From Euphorbia lathyris (lineage: Eukaryota; Streptophyta; Magnoliopsida; Malpighiales; Euphorbiaceae), in contig NC_088915.1 in assembly GCF_963576675.1 (NCBI RefSeq), positions 1,183,001-1,247,000 of the forward strand: DNA of 64,000 bases. Direction: 5' to 3'. Each line of letters opens with the position of its first letter. Position 1 is the stretch's first letter. The notes beneath the pieces were generated by a model. The model worked only from the letters and a program-made list of their open reading frames with translations, did not search any database and had not been told where the DNA came from. Shown piece after piece: positions 9,940-21,654 of the stretch. Both the position numbers and the translations under genes were made by a program.

Positions 9940-12293
9940 TGAAGCACAAATTAGAAGCTTTTGAGAAATTCAAATGCTTCAAGAATGAAGTAGAAAATCA
10001 ATTAGGAAAGAAAATAAAGACGCTTCGATCTGATCGAGGTGGCGAATATCTTTCAGATGATTTTCTGAATTATCTAACTGAATATGGGATATGCTCACAA
10101 TGGACACCTCCCTATACACCACAACACAATGGTGTATCCGAGAGGAGAAATCGTACCCTACTAGATATGGTACGATCCATGATGAGCATGGCCTTACTTC
10201 CAAAGACGTTCTGGGGCTATGCCTTAGAAACTTCCCTCTTCACCCTAAATCGAGTACCAACTAAATCCGCTAGTTCCACACCATATGAATTGTTCGTTGG
10301 TAGGAAACACGTGTTCTCATTCATGAGAGTATGGGGTTGTTCAGCATTTGTCAAACGCATTGCGTCCGACAAACTAGATTCTAAATCTGATAAATGTTTC
10401 TTCATTGGATACCCTAAGGAAACTGTGGGATATTACTTCTATCATCCAGATGATCAGAAAGTGATAGTATCCAAACACGCAACCTTCTTAGAGAAAGAGT
10501 TTCTCGAAGAAACACAAAAGGGAAGCATGATTGAACTTGGCGAAGTTCAAGAAGAAGAAACACCGACTGAAACAACAGAGGCGGTTGAGGTACCCGGAGG
10601 AGTCCCATTAGATGAGACTCCAGTGCCACCTATTCATATATCACAAAGAGTTCGTGAACTCCCAGTTAGATATGGTTTTCTAGTGGGAGATGATAATGAG
10701 GTTCCCGTGTTAGACGACGAACCCGAAAACTACGAAGAGGCTCTTACTAGTCCAGATTCCAAAGCATGGCTTGAGGCCATGGATTCTGAAATGGATTCCA
10801 TGTATACTAACCAAGTGTGGACTTTGGTTGATCCACCCGAAGGGATAAAACCCATTGGGTGCAGATGGATCTTCAAAAAGAAGACAGACATGGATGGAAA
10901 GGTTAGCACCTACAAAGCTAGGTTAGTAGCGAAAGGATATCGTCAGAAGCAAGGAATTGATTATGAAGAAACTTTCTCTCCTGTGGCTATGTCCAAATCA
11001 ATCAGAATTATGCTTGCAATTGCCGCTCACTTCGATTATGAGATTTGGCAAATGGATGTGAAAACAGCTTTCCTAAACGGAAACCTGCTTGAGGATGTAT
11101 ATATGATGCAGCATGAAGGTTTCATATCGAAGGATGCAAATAAAGTTTGCAAACTTCAGAGTTCCATTTATGGACTCAAGCAAGCATCAAGAAGCTGGAA
11201 TAAGCGTTTTGACGAAACCATAAAACAATTTGGTTTCGAACAAAATTGCGAAGAAGCTTGCATTTACAAGAAAGCAAGTGGGAGCTCTATAGCATTTCTC
11301 ATACTATATGTGGATGATATATTATTAATGGGAAATGACATTGCTCTACTACAGTCGGTAAAAGTATGGTTAACTGGTAACTTCTCAATGAAAGACCTTG
11401 GTGAAGCAGCTTATATACTTGGTATAAAGATCTATAGGGATAGATCGAGAAGACTGCTTGGTCTTTCACAGGCTACATACATTGAAAAGGTGCTAAATCG
11501 GTTTAGCATGCTTGAATCGAAACGAGGCAACTTACCCATGCTACATAGAGTAAAGTTAAACAATCATCAATGTCCTAAAACCGATGATGACAAAAGACGC
11601 ATGGCTGTAGTCCCGTACGCCAGCGCAATCGCTTCGATTATGTATGCTATGCTATGCACTAGACCTGATGTAGTGTTCGCTCTATTTGTAACGAGTCGTT
11701 ACCAAGGAAATCTGGGAGACGAGCATTGGATTGCCGTCAAGAACATTCTTAAGTACTTGAGAAGAACTAAAGATATGTTCCTAGTGTCAGGAGAAGGTGA
11801 TCTGAAAATAGAAGGATTTTCAGATGCAAGTCATCTCACAGATGAGAATGATTTTAAATCCCAATCAGGATACCTATTTATTTTGAATGGGGGCGCGCTC
11901 AGTTGGAAGAGTTCCAAGCAGGGAAGCGTAGCTTTCTCTACGACCGAGTCAGAGTATATCGCAGTTGCGGAAGTAGCAAAGGAAGCGGTTTGTATAAGAA
12001 AGTTCATTACAGAACTTGGTGTGGTGCCTGACATTGTAATTCCCATTACACTGTATTGTGATAACAATGGAGCCATTGCGCAAGCAAAGGAACCACGGTC
12101 TCATAATGCGTCCAAGCATTACCTTAAGCGATACCACATCATAAGAGAGATTGTGGCTAGAGGAGATGTGAGAATAGAAAGAGTACCTACAGAGGACAAC
12201 ATTGCAGATCCGTTGACAAAGCCTTTAACCCAGAGAGTACATGATCGTCATTTAACTTCTATTGGGATAAGTTTTAGAAACAATTGGCTTTAG
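9936..12293 (+). CDS. Copia 2 partial pol: integrase C-terminal half, reverse transcriptase, RNase H
   Basis: The frame is open for 785 codons. Integrase residues begin just before LRSDRGGEYLS (second catalytic Asp) and NGVSERRNR (catalytic Glu); the HHCC zinc region and first Asp are gone. The RT contains GCRWIFKKK, MDVKTAFLNG, YGLKQASRSW and the active site YVDDILLMG. RNase H contains SDASHL, STTESEYIA and CDNNGAIA, and ends KHYLKRYHIIRE...DNIADPLTKPL. RT and RNase H look intact, so they could act in trans, while the integrase could not. The ATG at 9936 is not a natural pol start, since pol is normally part of a gag-pol precursor. Confidence 0.8.
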   Translation: MMKHKLEAFEKFKCFKNEVENQLGKKIKTLRSDRGGEYLSDDFLNYLTEYGICSQWTPPYTPQHNGVSERRNRTLLDMVRSMMSMALLPKTFWGYALETSLFTLNRVPTKSASSTPYELFVGRKHVFSFMRVWGCSAFVKRIASDKLDSKSDKCFFIGYPKETVGYYFYHPDDQKVIVSKHATFLEKEFLEETQKGSMIELGEVQEEETPTETTEAVEVPGGVPLDETPVPPIHISQRVRELPVRYGFLVGDDNEVPVLDDEPENYEEALTSPDSKAWLEAMDSEMDSMYTNQVWTLVDPPEGIKPIGCRWIFKKKTDMDGKVSTYKARLVAKGYRQKQGIDYEETFSPVAMSKSIRIMLAIAAHFDYEIWQMDVKTAFLNGNLLEDVYMMQHEGFISKDANKVCKLQSSIYGLKQASRSWNKRFDETIKQFGFEQNCEEACIYKKASGSSIAFLILYVDDILLMGNDIALLQSVKVWLTGNFSMKDLGEAAYILGIKIYRDRSRRLLGLSQATYIEKVLNRFSMLESKRGNLPMLHRVKLNNHQCPKTDDDKRRMAVVPYASAIASIMYAMLCTRPDVVFALFVTSRYQGNLGDEHWIAVKNILKYLRRTKDMFLVSGEGDLKIEGFSDASHLTDENDFKSQSGYLFILNGGALSWKSSKQGSVAFSTTESEYIAVAEVAKEAVCIRKFITELGVVPDIVIPITLYCDNNGAIAQAKEPRSHNASKHYLKRYHIIREIVARGDVRIERVPTEDNIADPLTKPLTQRVHDRHLTSIGISFRNNWL

Positions 12294-12307
12294 TCCAAGT
12301 GGGAGTA

Positions 12308-13611
12308 TGTTGGGGTTTAGTGTCCTATAGACAATTGTTCTAGGATACAAACTTAATGTAAATGAATTGTTCTTTATATCATTTGTTTTAATGAGATATA
12401 TGTTTTATAACTATATAAAGGCAATCCCTTTTAAGCACTAAATAAAGTTTAATAAAAGGAAATCCGTAAGTTTATTTAAAGTGATTATAAAGTGTTCATA
12501 CAAGCATGAAGTGAGACAAAACTTTATAATAAACTGATAAACTTAAAATCACCCCAAGTCAAGTGATATGTTTGGGATTGATATATCACTGTTGAGACTT
12601 GTATGTAACAATGTCTTCTGTCCGACAGAAAGCTGACCTCACAAGCTTCATATATACAGATATCTGGACAGTTACATAGATCCGATGAAAAGTTGTTCAT
12701 TAGGATTGGGGATCCGATTTGAGATAACAGGATGGGTAGATTCATCCTTGTCACCTGTTCATGTCATTGGTATTAATAGGTATAACTAATCCTCAGACTC
12801 AAAGGAATATTAATTGGTATTCTGGATTACGGAATGTGACGCTTTGACTCTGGTGTAACACGATCCTTAACAGAGATGACTCTGGGGTGTGAACAGTAGA
12901 CGTTGGGTATCACAGGAAGTGATTGCGGGATCGTTATATATTGGATTGAGCATTTATCACTCCCGATAAATGGGAGATACATCCAAGGATCGCTTGTGGA
13001 AGACTCGACTCTAAATCCTTGCAAGGTGATAGCTTAAGACTTGAAATACAGATTTCACTTAACCTATCTATTTGAGTTGACTCGGCCTGTACAAGTAAAA
13101 CGAACGTCTCGCTATATGTGACTTGACATCATCCATAGTCATAAGATTCAGTTCAAGGATGTAGTTGATAAAGGATCGAATTATACTGTAACTAATACGG
13201 AAAGGTTAACGACAGAATCAACCTGTCTTCTTATGGCTCTGGGGGAATGATTACGGACTTGCCAATCACATACTCTGTACATCATTCCGTTATGCAAAGA
13301 TTAAATATAATTCTTTGAAAATTAATTTAATAACGTTGCATATGGCTAGAAGCAATAAGAACCTAATGGGTCACACATAAGACTTGGAACCTAAAAGAGA
13401 GATAAATGTTAATTAATTGATGGAAGCCCAATTGAGCCCAATAAGGCCCATGGACCAAGGGGGGGGGGGTCGAAATTCATGTAGTTAAATACATGAATAA
13501 TTAATTTGATTTTGTTAATCCTAATTAGATTAAGATTATGAATTAAATTAATTAAGAGATAAATAAGTTAGGAGTTTTAATTAGATTATAATACTCCTAT
13601 TATTATCCAAT
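12308..13611 (+). repeat. 3' LTR of Copia 2, truncated
   Basis: It starts right after the purine tract AAGTGGGAGTA (12297-12307) and matches 7021-8333 closely up to TTATTATCCAAT. It then diverges abruptly at about 13611. The missing 0.45 kb of LTR was not found right of the LINE at 30796 and beyond. Confidence 0.75.
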
Positions 13612-13621
13612 AAGGTTATTA

Positions 13622-13635
13622 TTATTATCCTTAAT
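13622..13635. repeat. Left target-site duplication of the LINE
   Basis: TTATTATCCTTAAT, identical to 30782-30795. The next base outward differs between the two sides, which sets the length at 14 bp. Confidence 0.85.
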
Positions 13636-13778
13636 TTTTTTTTATTTGAAGGTTGGTTACCGAGGGTCGCAATAGACATCCCAGCCAGGCTGGCACCCCC
13701 AAGATGAACCCCCGAACCCTTTATGAAAGCTCAAGGAAAGCAAAAAATGAAAGAATAAAGAGTTTAAGATTACAAGGA

Positions 13779-14907
13779 CTAATAGAAGTGAAAAATTGAT
13801 CCTCCCCTAATATCCCTTAGAAAAATAGGACAACAGAAGTCTGGAACTGACTCCCACCAATAGTAACTGGACGCCGTTCTGCCAAAGTTAGCAAGGACAT
13901 CAGCAACCGCATTGCCTTCCCTAAATACATGAGAGATAACCAGACTAAAGGAGCCCATAAGGTGGATGCAGTTGAGCCACTCTTGTCGGGTCTGCCAAGG
14001 GACATCCCTGCATTTGCTATTGAACATATAAACCACATATGTTGAGTCGCTCTCGAGCCAGATATTTGACCAGCCAAGATTAGAGGCTAAGGAAACGGCC
14101 TGAATAGCAGCAGAAATCTCAGACATAGGCACTGATTGACAGTCTAGTGGATAAGCGAACCCCCCAAGCCAGGAACCATTTTTCGACCTCAGAACACCTC
14201 CGCAGCCAGCCCGTCCCCTCACCACTGAAGCATCCGTATTTAGTTTGATCCAAGGCGGCGGTGGCCTTTGCCAGCAAACCGAAACTATCCTTAGAGCCCG
14301 CGGAAGCCTTTTAGCAATTCCCAGTTCATTAAGAACATGAGTCTCAACTGATGAGTTCCAAATGTGGCCCTTTCCCAGGAAAGACGACTCCTTTATACAG
14401 GTCCAAATCCAGTGCAGAATCAGAGAGACATTCAGGGATTCATCTTCAAAAATAATACGGTTCCGAGAGTACCAAATCACCTAAACGGTGCTGACCAAAG
14501 CGGAAGCCCAAAGCTCGTAAACCTGTGGGCTGAAGCGGAATTTAGTCGCGCCCTCCATCATCTCCTGCAGAGAAGATCCCAACTGCAACCTACGCCCAAA
14601 CAGAGACGCGACCCTAGTCCAGATAAGCTGCACAAAACTACAACTTAGAAATAAATGGCTTATGGACTCACTGTCCAGTTGACACATGGGACACCGGGAA
14701 ACAATAATGCAGCCACGTTTCTGAAGCTGATCAGCGGTAGTTAGATAGCCCAGAATCGCACGCCAGCAGATGAGAGAATGAGCCGGCGGAATAAATTCAC
14801 GCCAGATAAACCGACACCAAGCCTTTACCTCAATGCGCGGATGCAACCAGGCATAGAATAGCTTAACCATAAGAACGCCGCATACAGCATGTTTCCAAAT
14901 GCATAAG
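13779..14907 (-). pseudogene. LINE ORF2, C-terminal part: zf-RVT and RNase H
   Basis: Downstream of the SIRE insertion, the frame carries a zinc-binding region typical of plant LINE RTs (PPAHSLICWRAILGYLTTAD, then CPMCQLDSESISHLFLSC). After one in-frame TAG at 14481-14483 comes a type-I RNase H: KLNTDASV, SAAIQAVSLA, LESDSTYVV and REGNAVADVLAN. The frame is unchanged across the stop, so only a point mutation separates the two parts. The coding end at 13779 is followed by about 140 bp of 3' UTR. Confidence 0.85.
14903..14907. repeat. Target-site duplication ATAAG of SIRE, left copy
   Basis: ATAAG immediately before the LTR start matches 26335-26339 exactly. It lies within LINE ORF2 coding sequence. 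Confidence 0.9.
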
Positions 14908-15480
14908 TGTTGAAACACCTTTCTACATAATTTTGATTTGACAAAATTGTTAAAATACATATTCTAAACACACTAAGTTTAAATGCTTTGATTTATTCTA
15001 CTAATGTGTTTGTTCAATGTTGAGTATAAATGTTATAAGTCATAAGGATTGGAAGGCCCAAGCCCAATACGGAAGCCAAGGCCCAAGTCAAACAACTCAG
15101 TACACTCGGCCCGCGTATATCAAGACGTTGCCGTTTTGTTCAAAACGCAACTCAGCAATCGGAAGGATCTAGAAGACCTTCGGGAACAACTTCAAGATGA
15201 AGCTGCTGAGTAGTCTCGAAAAAGTGTACAAGACAGCAGCTGGCAAAGGAAAACTTCCAGACAAAGTGTTTCCTCTTTGGGCAAAGTTCAGACGACACAG
15301 TATGCTGTCCAGTTGACTTTACCATAAAAGGAGAGACCATCTGCTGTGCTGACCGAGGACAGAAGATACACAATTGTGATTGGCCGAGAGCTCTGTGCAA
15401 GTCAGGATGACAACGACACATAGCTGTTTCCCTCCAACGGTTATTTTGAAATTCGAAATGACCGAATGACCAGATGTGTC

Positions 15481-15488
15481 TATAAATA
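15481..15488 (+). promoter_or_regulatory. TATA box of the SIRE LTR
   Basis: TATAAATA; the same box is at 25585-25592 in the 3' LTR. It is followed by the transcript leader. Confidence 0.65.
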
Positions 15489-15704
15489 GTGCCATCACAA
15501 GCTTCACAAGATACAGAACTTGATCAAGCCATTACGCTGACCAAATCTCTACAAGTTCTGCAAGCAAGAAGCAAAGAAAAATTCTTACACTACATTTTCA
15601 TATCTGTGTAAAAGTCTAGAGTGATTGTAAATCGTCTAAAGTGTCTTAGCACATCTTTGTATTAGGACAAAAACACTTATCATTTCTAGAGATAGAAAGG
15701 AGAG

Positions 15705-15732
15705 GCTGAGTACTCGGTTTTAAGTACTCAGC
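15705..15732. promoter_or_regulatory. Perfect 10-bp hairpin in the SIRE LTR
   Basis: GCTGAGTACT, an 8-base loop, then AGTACTCAGC. The arms are exact reverse complements and are conserved at 25809-25836. It lies about 220 bp downstream of the TATA box, so it would be in the transcript. Confidence 0.6.
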
Positions 15733-16232
15733 GGAGAGATTAGGATTGAGTAGAAGTATAGAGGAAGGTACTCTTGTCATACTCAATTGCCGATATTGTA
15801 AAAGGTTTGAGGCTCTACCTTTAAAGAGCTCAGTAGAGGATTTGAAATCTCGAACGTGTTCCGGGGACAGGACGTAAGCTTAGAAGAAGCCGAACCTGGA
15901 TAAATCTGCTGAGTGAAGTATTTCTAAACCTTTGACTCCTTATTTATATTGCTTGCTGAAACAATCAAAACTGACCAAGTCAAGAGGTCAAGTTGAGTTG
16001 TGCGCATTAAAACGTAAGAGCTCAGGAATAGACTCTAAGTGCTATCTCTTGACTCAAGCTAAGAAACTGACCTAGTCACCTGTTGACTAAGCCAGTATCT
16101 TGCTGTTTACTCAGCGCCGCTGTTCAAACCTTTTCTTTAGTAAAAGAAGTCTGCCTAAGTTTGGAAAAAGTTTAAATAGTTCCTAACCCCCCCTTTGGAA
16201 CTATACTTGCAACTAAATAAGGGACCAACAAG

Positions 16233-16244
16233 TGGTATCAGAGC
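16233..16244 (+). other. Primer-binding site, initiator tRNA-Met
   Basis: TGGTATCAGAGC, the plant Copia consensus, begins two bases after the 5' LTR. Confidence 0.9.
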
Positions 16245-16292
16245 CTAAAAGCTCACTGTAAAAGGTCTAACAACCTCGAGCTGATCCCTACC

Positions 16293-18032
16293 ATGGGCGA
16301 AAACAGCACTCGGTTTCTCCCTGGAAACCAAACAACTCAAATACTGCCTGAGGGGCTGTCCATTACTAGGCCTCCCCTATTCTTCGGGTCAAACTATACC
16401 TTCTAGAAGAATAGGATGAAAAACTTCATTCAGGCTACAAACATGAGTGCCTGGCAATCTATAGTCCAAGGGCCGTTTGTACCTGTTGAGGTTGTGGATG
16501 GCCAAACAGTTATAAAAGCTGAGGCCAAATGGACAGAGAATGATCTCAAGAAGCTTCAAAACCATGCTTCGGCTATCAATATGCTTCACTGTGCGCTCGA
16601 TGCTGCAGAATATAACAAAATCTCAGGTTGTGAGTCGGCACAAGAGATCTGGAAGAAGCTGGAAGTCACCTACGAGGGAACAAACAAAGTAAAAGAATCC
16701 AAGGTGAATCAGCAGATGAGACTGTACGAGCTGTTCGAGATGAACAATGATGAGGGCATTTCAGACATGAACGCAAGGTTCACCAACATCATTAATGAGC
16801 TCAAGAGACTTGGGAAAATCTTCACTGAGGAAGAACAAGTCAAAAAGATACTCAGGAGTCTTCCAAAAGACTGGCAAGCAAAGAAGACAGCAGTTGAGGA
16901 AGCTCAGGATTTAACCACCTACAAATATGACGAACTCATCGGTTCATTGCTGACCCATGAGATATCCATGAAAAACTTTGAGGTGAAGGAAAAATCTGAT
17001 GACAAGAAGCAGAAGTCACTTGTCATGAAGGCTGACTCCACTGACGGGAGTTCAACTGATGATGAGGAGATGGCCATGTTCACAAGAAAGATGAAGAGGC
17101 TGTTCAGGAAGAACGGCAAATATTCTAAAAAGCCTTACAAAAAGTTTGATAAGTATAAGGCTGACTCAAGCGACAGCAAATATAGAAAGGACAGCTCAAA
17201 GCCCATTACATGCTTTGAGTTCCATCAAGCTGGCCATATTAAGTCGAACTGCCCCATACTGAGGAAAGACAAGAAGAGTGGGAAGAAGGCAATGGTGGCT
17301 ACTTGAAGTGACAGTGATGAATCTTCATCAACAAAAACTGAGGCCACCGAGTCAGCAAAGATATGCTTTATGGCTGATGAACTTGCTGAGCCATGCGTCT
17401 CTGAGCATGCTGACCCATCCATCGCATCAGACGATGAAGAGCAATCAAATGAGGTAATTTCTCTTCCCCAGCTCAGAAACGATATGGTTAATGCCCTGAG
17501 TGATCTCTATACACTTGTTAAGAAGTGTAATAAAAAGGTTAGAGCACTCAGCAGGCGTTGTGACGAAGTGGAAGAGGTCAAACTAAGTGACCTCAGATAC
17601 CTTCTTTAGGACAATTCGACTCTGCATGATAACATGAAGATCATGCATGAGTATGTGTCTGAAGTCCAGTCAGTTTCAAAGAAACTGAGGAAGGACGTCA
17701 CAACCATCCAGAACCAACTAAAGGTTCCTAAGAAAAATAACATTGCTCTGAGAACTCAGTACCAAGGTACTCAGCAGAGATGGAATCCCCAGCGAAAAGT
17801 CCAGTGTGACTTTTGTGGGAAGTTAGGACACACTACTAAAGTGTGCTGGCACGCTCAGCACTGGGGTGCTGACAAGTCAGTAAAAAATCCTAAACAGAAG
17901 GTCAGTTGTGACTTCTGTGGAAAGAATGGCCATACTGTCCATGTATGTCGCCATAAAATAAAATATGATGCTATACCTGTCGCACCTAACAAGTCAGGAC
18001 CCAAAAAGAATTGGGTACCTAAAAGTAACTAG
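16293..18032 (+). pseudogene. SIRE gag with zinc knuckles, four in-frame stops
   Basis: One frame runs from ATG 16293 (context CCATGGGCG) to 18032, with TAG at 16404, TGA at 17304 and TAG at 17607 inside and TAG at 18030 as the end. It has a UBN2-type capsid region (AQEIWKKLEVTYEGTNKVKE, then IINELKRLGKIFTEEE). Three CCHC-like knuckles follow. The first, CFEFHQAGHIKSNC, has Phe in place of the second Cys; CDFCGKLGHTTKVC and CDFCGKNGHTVHVC are canonical. The first two stops fall where SIRE gags usually have Trp, suggesting TGG mutations. gag makes the particle and binds RNA. Confidence 0.85.
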
Positions 18033-18037
18033 CTACA

Positions 18038-21000
18038 ATGCAGGTAAGCCTGAGATGTGTCGAGAAGTCAAAGATGTGGTATATTGACAGCGCATGCTCA
18101 AGGCATATGACGGGTGATGAAACTCAGTTCATCACGTTTGAACGTAAACGAGGAGGGAGTGTAAGTTTTGGAGACAACAAGAAGGGTAAGATAGTAGGCT
18201 CAAGAACCATCGGAGGTAATCCTACTATTGAATCTGTCTCCCTAGTCAGCGGACTCAAATACAACTTACTCAGCGTAGCTCAGCTATGTGACAATGGGAG
18301 AAAAGTTATATTTGATGCTACTGGATGTAAAATATACGAGGGTAAAACTAATGAGTTAATTTTAACTGCCCCTCGGATAGATAATGTCTTTATGCTAGAC
18401 TTAGAGAAAAAGTTTTCAAAAATTGTGTGCTTAGTAACAGAGGAAGAAAATTCCTGGCTATGGCACAGGAGACTTGGTCATGTAAGCATGGACCTCCTGG
18501 CCAAACTAGCAAGAAAGCAATTGGTTGAGGGACTGCCTGAACTTAAATTTCAAAAAGATCAATTATGCCACGCCTGCCAAGCTGGAAAACAAACCAAACA
18601 ATCTTTTCACAGTAAAAACATTGTCTCAACTAAACGTCCGTTAGAATTACTACACTTGGATCTCTTTGGTCCAGTCCAGCCGCTGAGTCTGGGTGGAAGA
18701 AGATTTTCCTTGGTCATTGTAGATGATTTCTCTCGGTATACGTGGGTTATCTTGCTGACCAGCAAGGATGAGACCTTTGAGACATTTTCAAATTTGGTTA
18801 GGAAAATTGAAAATGAAAAAGACCTAAAATTAGCTCATATCCGTAGTGATAACGGTGGAGAATTCAAAAACCAAAAGTTTGTTGAATTCTGTGAAGCCAG
18901 CGGCATTGACCACAATTTTTCTACTCCTAGAACACCTCAGCAAAATGGGGTTGTAGAAAGGAAGAACAGAACTCTGGTTGAAATAGCCAGGACAATGCTG
19001 GATGAGCATAGGCTTCCAAAGTATTTTTGGGGAGAGGCTGTTAACACAGCATGCTACATTCTTAATAGGGCTCTAGTTAGACCTATACTCAAGAAAACCC
19101 CCTATGAACTTTGGAAAGGACGGAAGCCCAACATTGGATACTTTTGTGCCTTTGGCTGTAGATGTTTTATTTTAAATACCAAAGATAGCTTAGCAAAGTT
19201 TGATTCAAAAGCTGATGAAGCTATCTTTCTGGGCTACTCAACAAACAACAAAGCATACAAAGTTTTTAATAAGCGAACTCAAGTTTTAGAAGAGTCAATA
19301 CATGTAGAGTTCGATGAAACTGACCCTGCAGGTAGATACCAGCTGCTGACCGAAGATGATCCAAACTCAGTAACCATCGCTGACTCATAACCAGCTACTG
19401 AGTCATTCACGAAAAGGCTGACCAAGAGTAAGAGTGAACCTAAGATTACTTTTACTGACCCATCTACTTCTGTGGAGATTGTTGAAACAGGAATAGCACA
19501 AGACATGAATCTACCCAAAGAAATAAGGATTCCAAGAGGGCACTCCGAAAGTGCAATCCTTGATTCTGCTGGGAATACCCTGATGACGAGGAATCAACTC
19601 AGGAAGTACCTCAGCAATGTTTCCTTCGTCTCAGTATAAGAACCGAAGAATTTCGCTGAAGCTGAGTATGATGAATTCTGGATGAACGCAATGCAAGAGG
19701 AGCTCGATCAATTTTGAAGAAATGATGTATGGGAGTTAGTGCCTCATCCAAAGAGTCAAAAGACCATCGGAACAAGATGGGTTTTCAGGAACAAGATGGA
19801 CGAACAAGGAAACGTAGTCAGGAACAAAGCAAGGCTTGTAGCTCAGGGCTACAGTCAGCAAGAAGGTATAGACTATGGTGAGACCTTTGCCCCAGTGGCG
19901 AGGCTAGAGGCAATTAGAATATTATGTGCATATGCATCCTACATGAATTTTAAATTATTCCAAATGGATGTCAAAAGTGCATTTCTTAATGGAGTTATAA
20001 ACGAGGAGGTTTATGTAAATCAACCTCCAGGTTTTGAGGACCCTAAGTTCCCAAACCATGTTTACAAACTCAAAAAGGCTCTGTACGGCCTCAAACAAGC
20101 ACCACGTGCTTGGTATGAGAGGCTGACCAGTTTCCTGCTGACTAGAAATTATGTCAGGGGCAAAGCTGATACAACCTTATTCATTAAGAAAAAGGGTAAA
20201 GATACCCTGCTGGCCCAAATTTATGTTGATGATAGAATATTTGGTGCAACTAACGAATCAATGTGCAAAGAGTTTAGCAAACAAATGCAGACTGAGTTTG
20301 AAATGTCTATGATGGGAGAACTCAACTTCTTCCTCGGTCTTCAAATTAAACAAGGAAACAATGGCATCTTCATCAGTCAAGCCAAATATGCCAAGGAGAT
20401 CTTAAAGAAATATGACTTGGAAAATTGCAAGCCAATATCCACTCCTATGGGCACTGACACTGTCCTCTGCGCTGATGAGAATGGTAAGTCAGTAGACAGC
20501 AAGTTATATCGAGGTATGATAGGCTCTCTACTTTACTTAATAGCCAGTAGACCGGACATTCAGTTTTCAGTATGCTACTGTGCTAGATATCAATCTAACC
20601 CTAAGGAATCTCATTACATTGCTGTAAAAAGAATCCTTAGATATTTGCAAAGCTCAGTGAACGAAGGTTTGTGGTATCCAAATACTCATGATTTTACACT
20701 TATCGGATACACTGACGCTGACTATGGACGAGATAAGCTGGAACGTAAAAGCACCTCTGGAGGATGCCACTTCTTAGGAAGCTGTCTTGTATCCTGGTTC
20801 AGCAAAAAGCAGACGTCAGTAGCCTTGTCCACCACTGAAGCTGAGTACATTGCTGCTGGTCATTGTGTTGCTCAAGTCCTGTGGATCAAGCAACAACTTG
20901 AAGATTATGGTGTTCAAACGAAGACAATTGAGGTCAAATGTGACAACAAAAGTGCAATTGATCTGTCCAAGAACCCAATTCAACACAGCAGAATGAAACA

Positions 21001-21169
21001 TGTCAGCATCAGACATCACTTCATTAGAGACCATGTACTCAAAGGTGAGATCAAGCTGACCTTTGTCCCAACGAACGAACAGCTTGCGGATATCTTCACG
21101 AAGCCACTGGCTCGTGAGCAGTTCAGCATACTAAGAGAAGCAATTGGTATGTTTAATCCTCTTCAGTGA
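18038..21169 (+). pseudogene. SIRE pol: protease, integrase, RT, RNase H, three in-frame stops
   Basis: A single frame, shifted from gag, is interrupted by TAA 19388, TAA 19637 and TGA 19715. Protease has WYIDSACSRHMTGD. Integrase has an HHCC region (WHRRLGHVS...CHACQAGKQ), then the catalytic triad in LHLDLFGP, IRSDNGGEF and NGVVERKNR. RT has [20 protein letters not shown] and [10 protein letters not shown]. RNase H has [16 protein letters not shown] and [11 protein letters not shown], ending [14 protein letters not shown]. All catalytic residues I can locate are present, so inactivation is by the stops, which fall in the integrase-RT linker. Confidence 0.88.
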
Positions 21170-21654
21170 ATTCCTGTGCTAAATGAATATGAATGCTGAG
21201 TGAATTACATACTGAATGATTTATTGTTTGCTGAGTTATTCATCGGAACTGTCTGAATATACAATAACTGAGTAAAACTTGCATACTGAGTAAATTAGTT
21301 TAGAACTTGAACTTAAAATCATCCTTAAATACTGCACTGACCACTCAGAATATCAAACGCTTGACATTCTAAATACTGAGTGATTAATCCGTTAGCATAA
21401 ATGCAAAGCACGCGTATAGCCTAGGATGACGTATTCGCCGTAATGTGTCATAAATGACAGGATCATTGTCGGTACATGATCCCAAGGCAAAACTGACACA
21501 TGGATTCGATTAAGATCCACACCGTTCATTTCGTCTATAAATTATGGGTATTTCCCCATTTTTTTACTCTTTACGCTTAATCAATTCTTAAGGCAAAGAA
21601 ATCACTTAGAACTTCATTTCTCTCAAATTCCTCTAATTCCTCCATATTCGAAGA
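21170..21654 (+). other. SIRE spacer between pol and the accessory ORF
   Basis: No gene. The pentamer CTGAG and its complement recur unusually often (for example TACTGAGTAAAT, CACTCAG). A TATA-like TCTATAAATT lies at about 21533, roughly 120 bp before the accessory ORF start, and could serve a subgenomic promoter. That role is an inference only. Confidence 0.45.

Larger units (their letters stand above)
7021..13611 (+). mobile_element. Ty1/Copia retrotransposon 2, internally deleted, 3' LTR truncated
   Basis: A long LTR at 7021 and its partner at 12308 share the start TGTTGGGGTTTAGTGTCC. Inside are a broken gag, then an integrase-RT-RNase H frame in the plus direction. Protease, the zinc knuckle and the N-terminal integrase are missing. 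About two dozen differences are visible between the aligned first 1.3 kb of the LTRs, close to 2 percent. No target duplication can be shown because the right LTR breaks off at about 13611. Confidence 0.85.
14908..16230 (+). repeat. 5' LTR of SIRE
   Basis: It runs TGTTGAAACACC to GGGACCAACA and is the same length as the 3' LTR at a constant offset of 10104. The first 400 or so bases are identical between the two. A TATA box lies at 15481-15488. ORFs in it recur in the other LTR and are not genes. Confidence 0.95.

Noticed and set aside
15152..15507. Minus-strand ORFs in the SIRE LTR, mirrored at 25256-25611
   Set aside because: LTR sequence in both places, with stop gain and residue changes between copies and no recognisable domain.
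18030..18037. Programmed readthrough at the SIRE gag stop (TAG CTA)
   Set aside because: The frame closes again four codons later, and pol is in another frame, so simple stop suppression would not yield gag-pol here.
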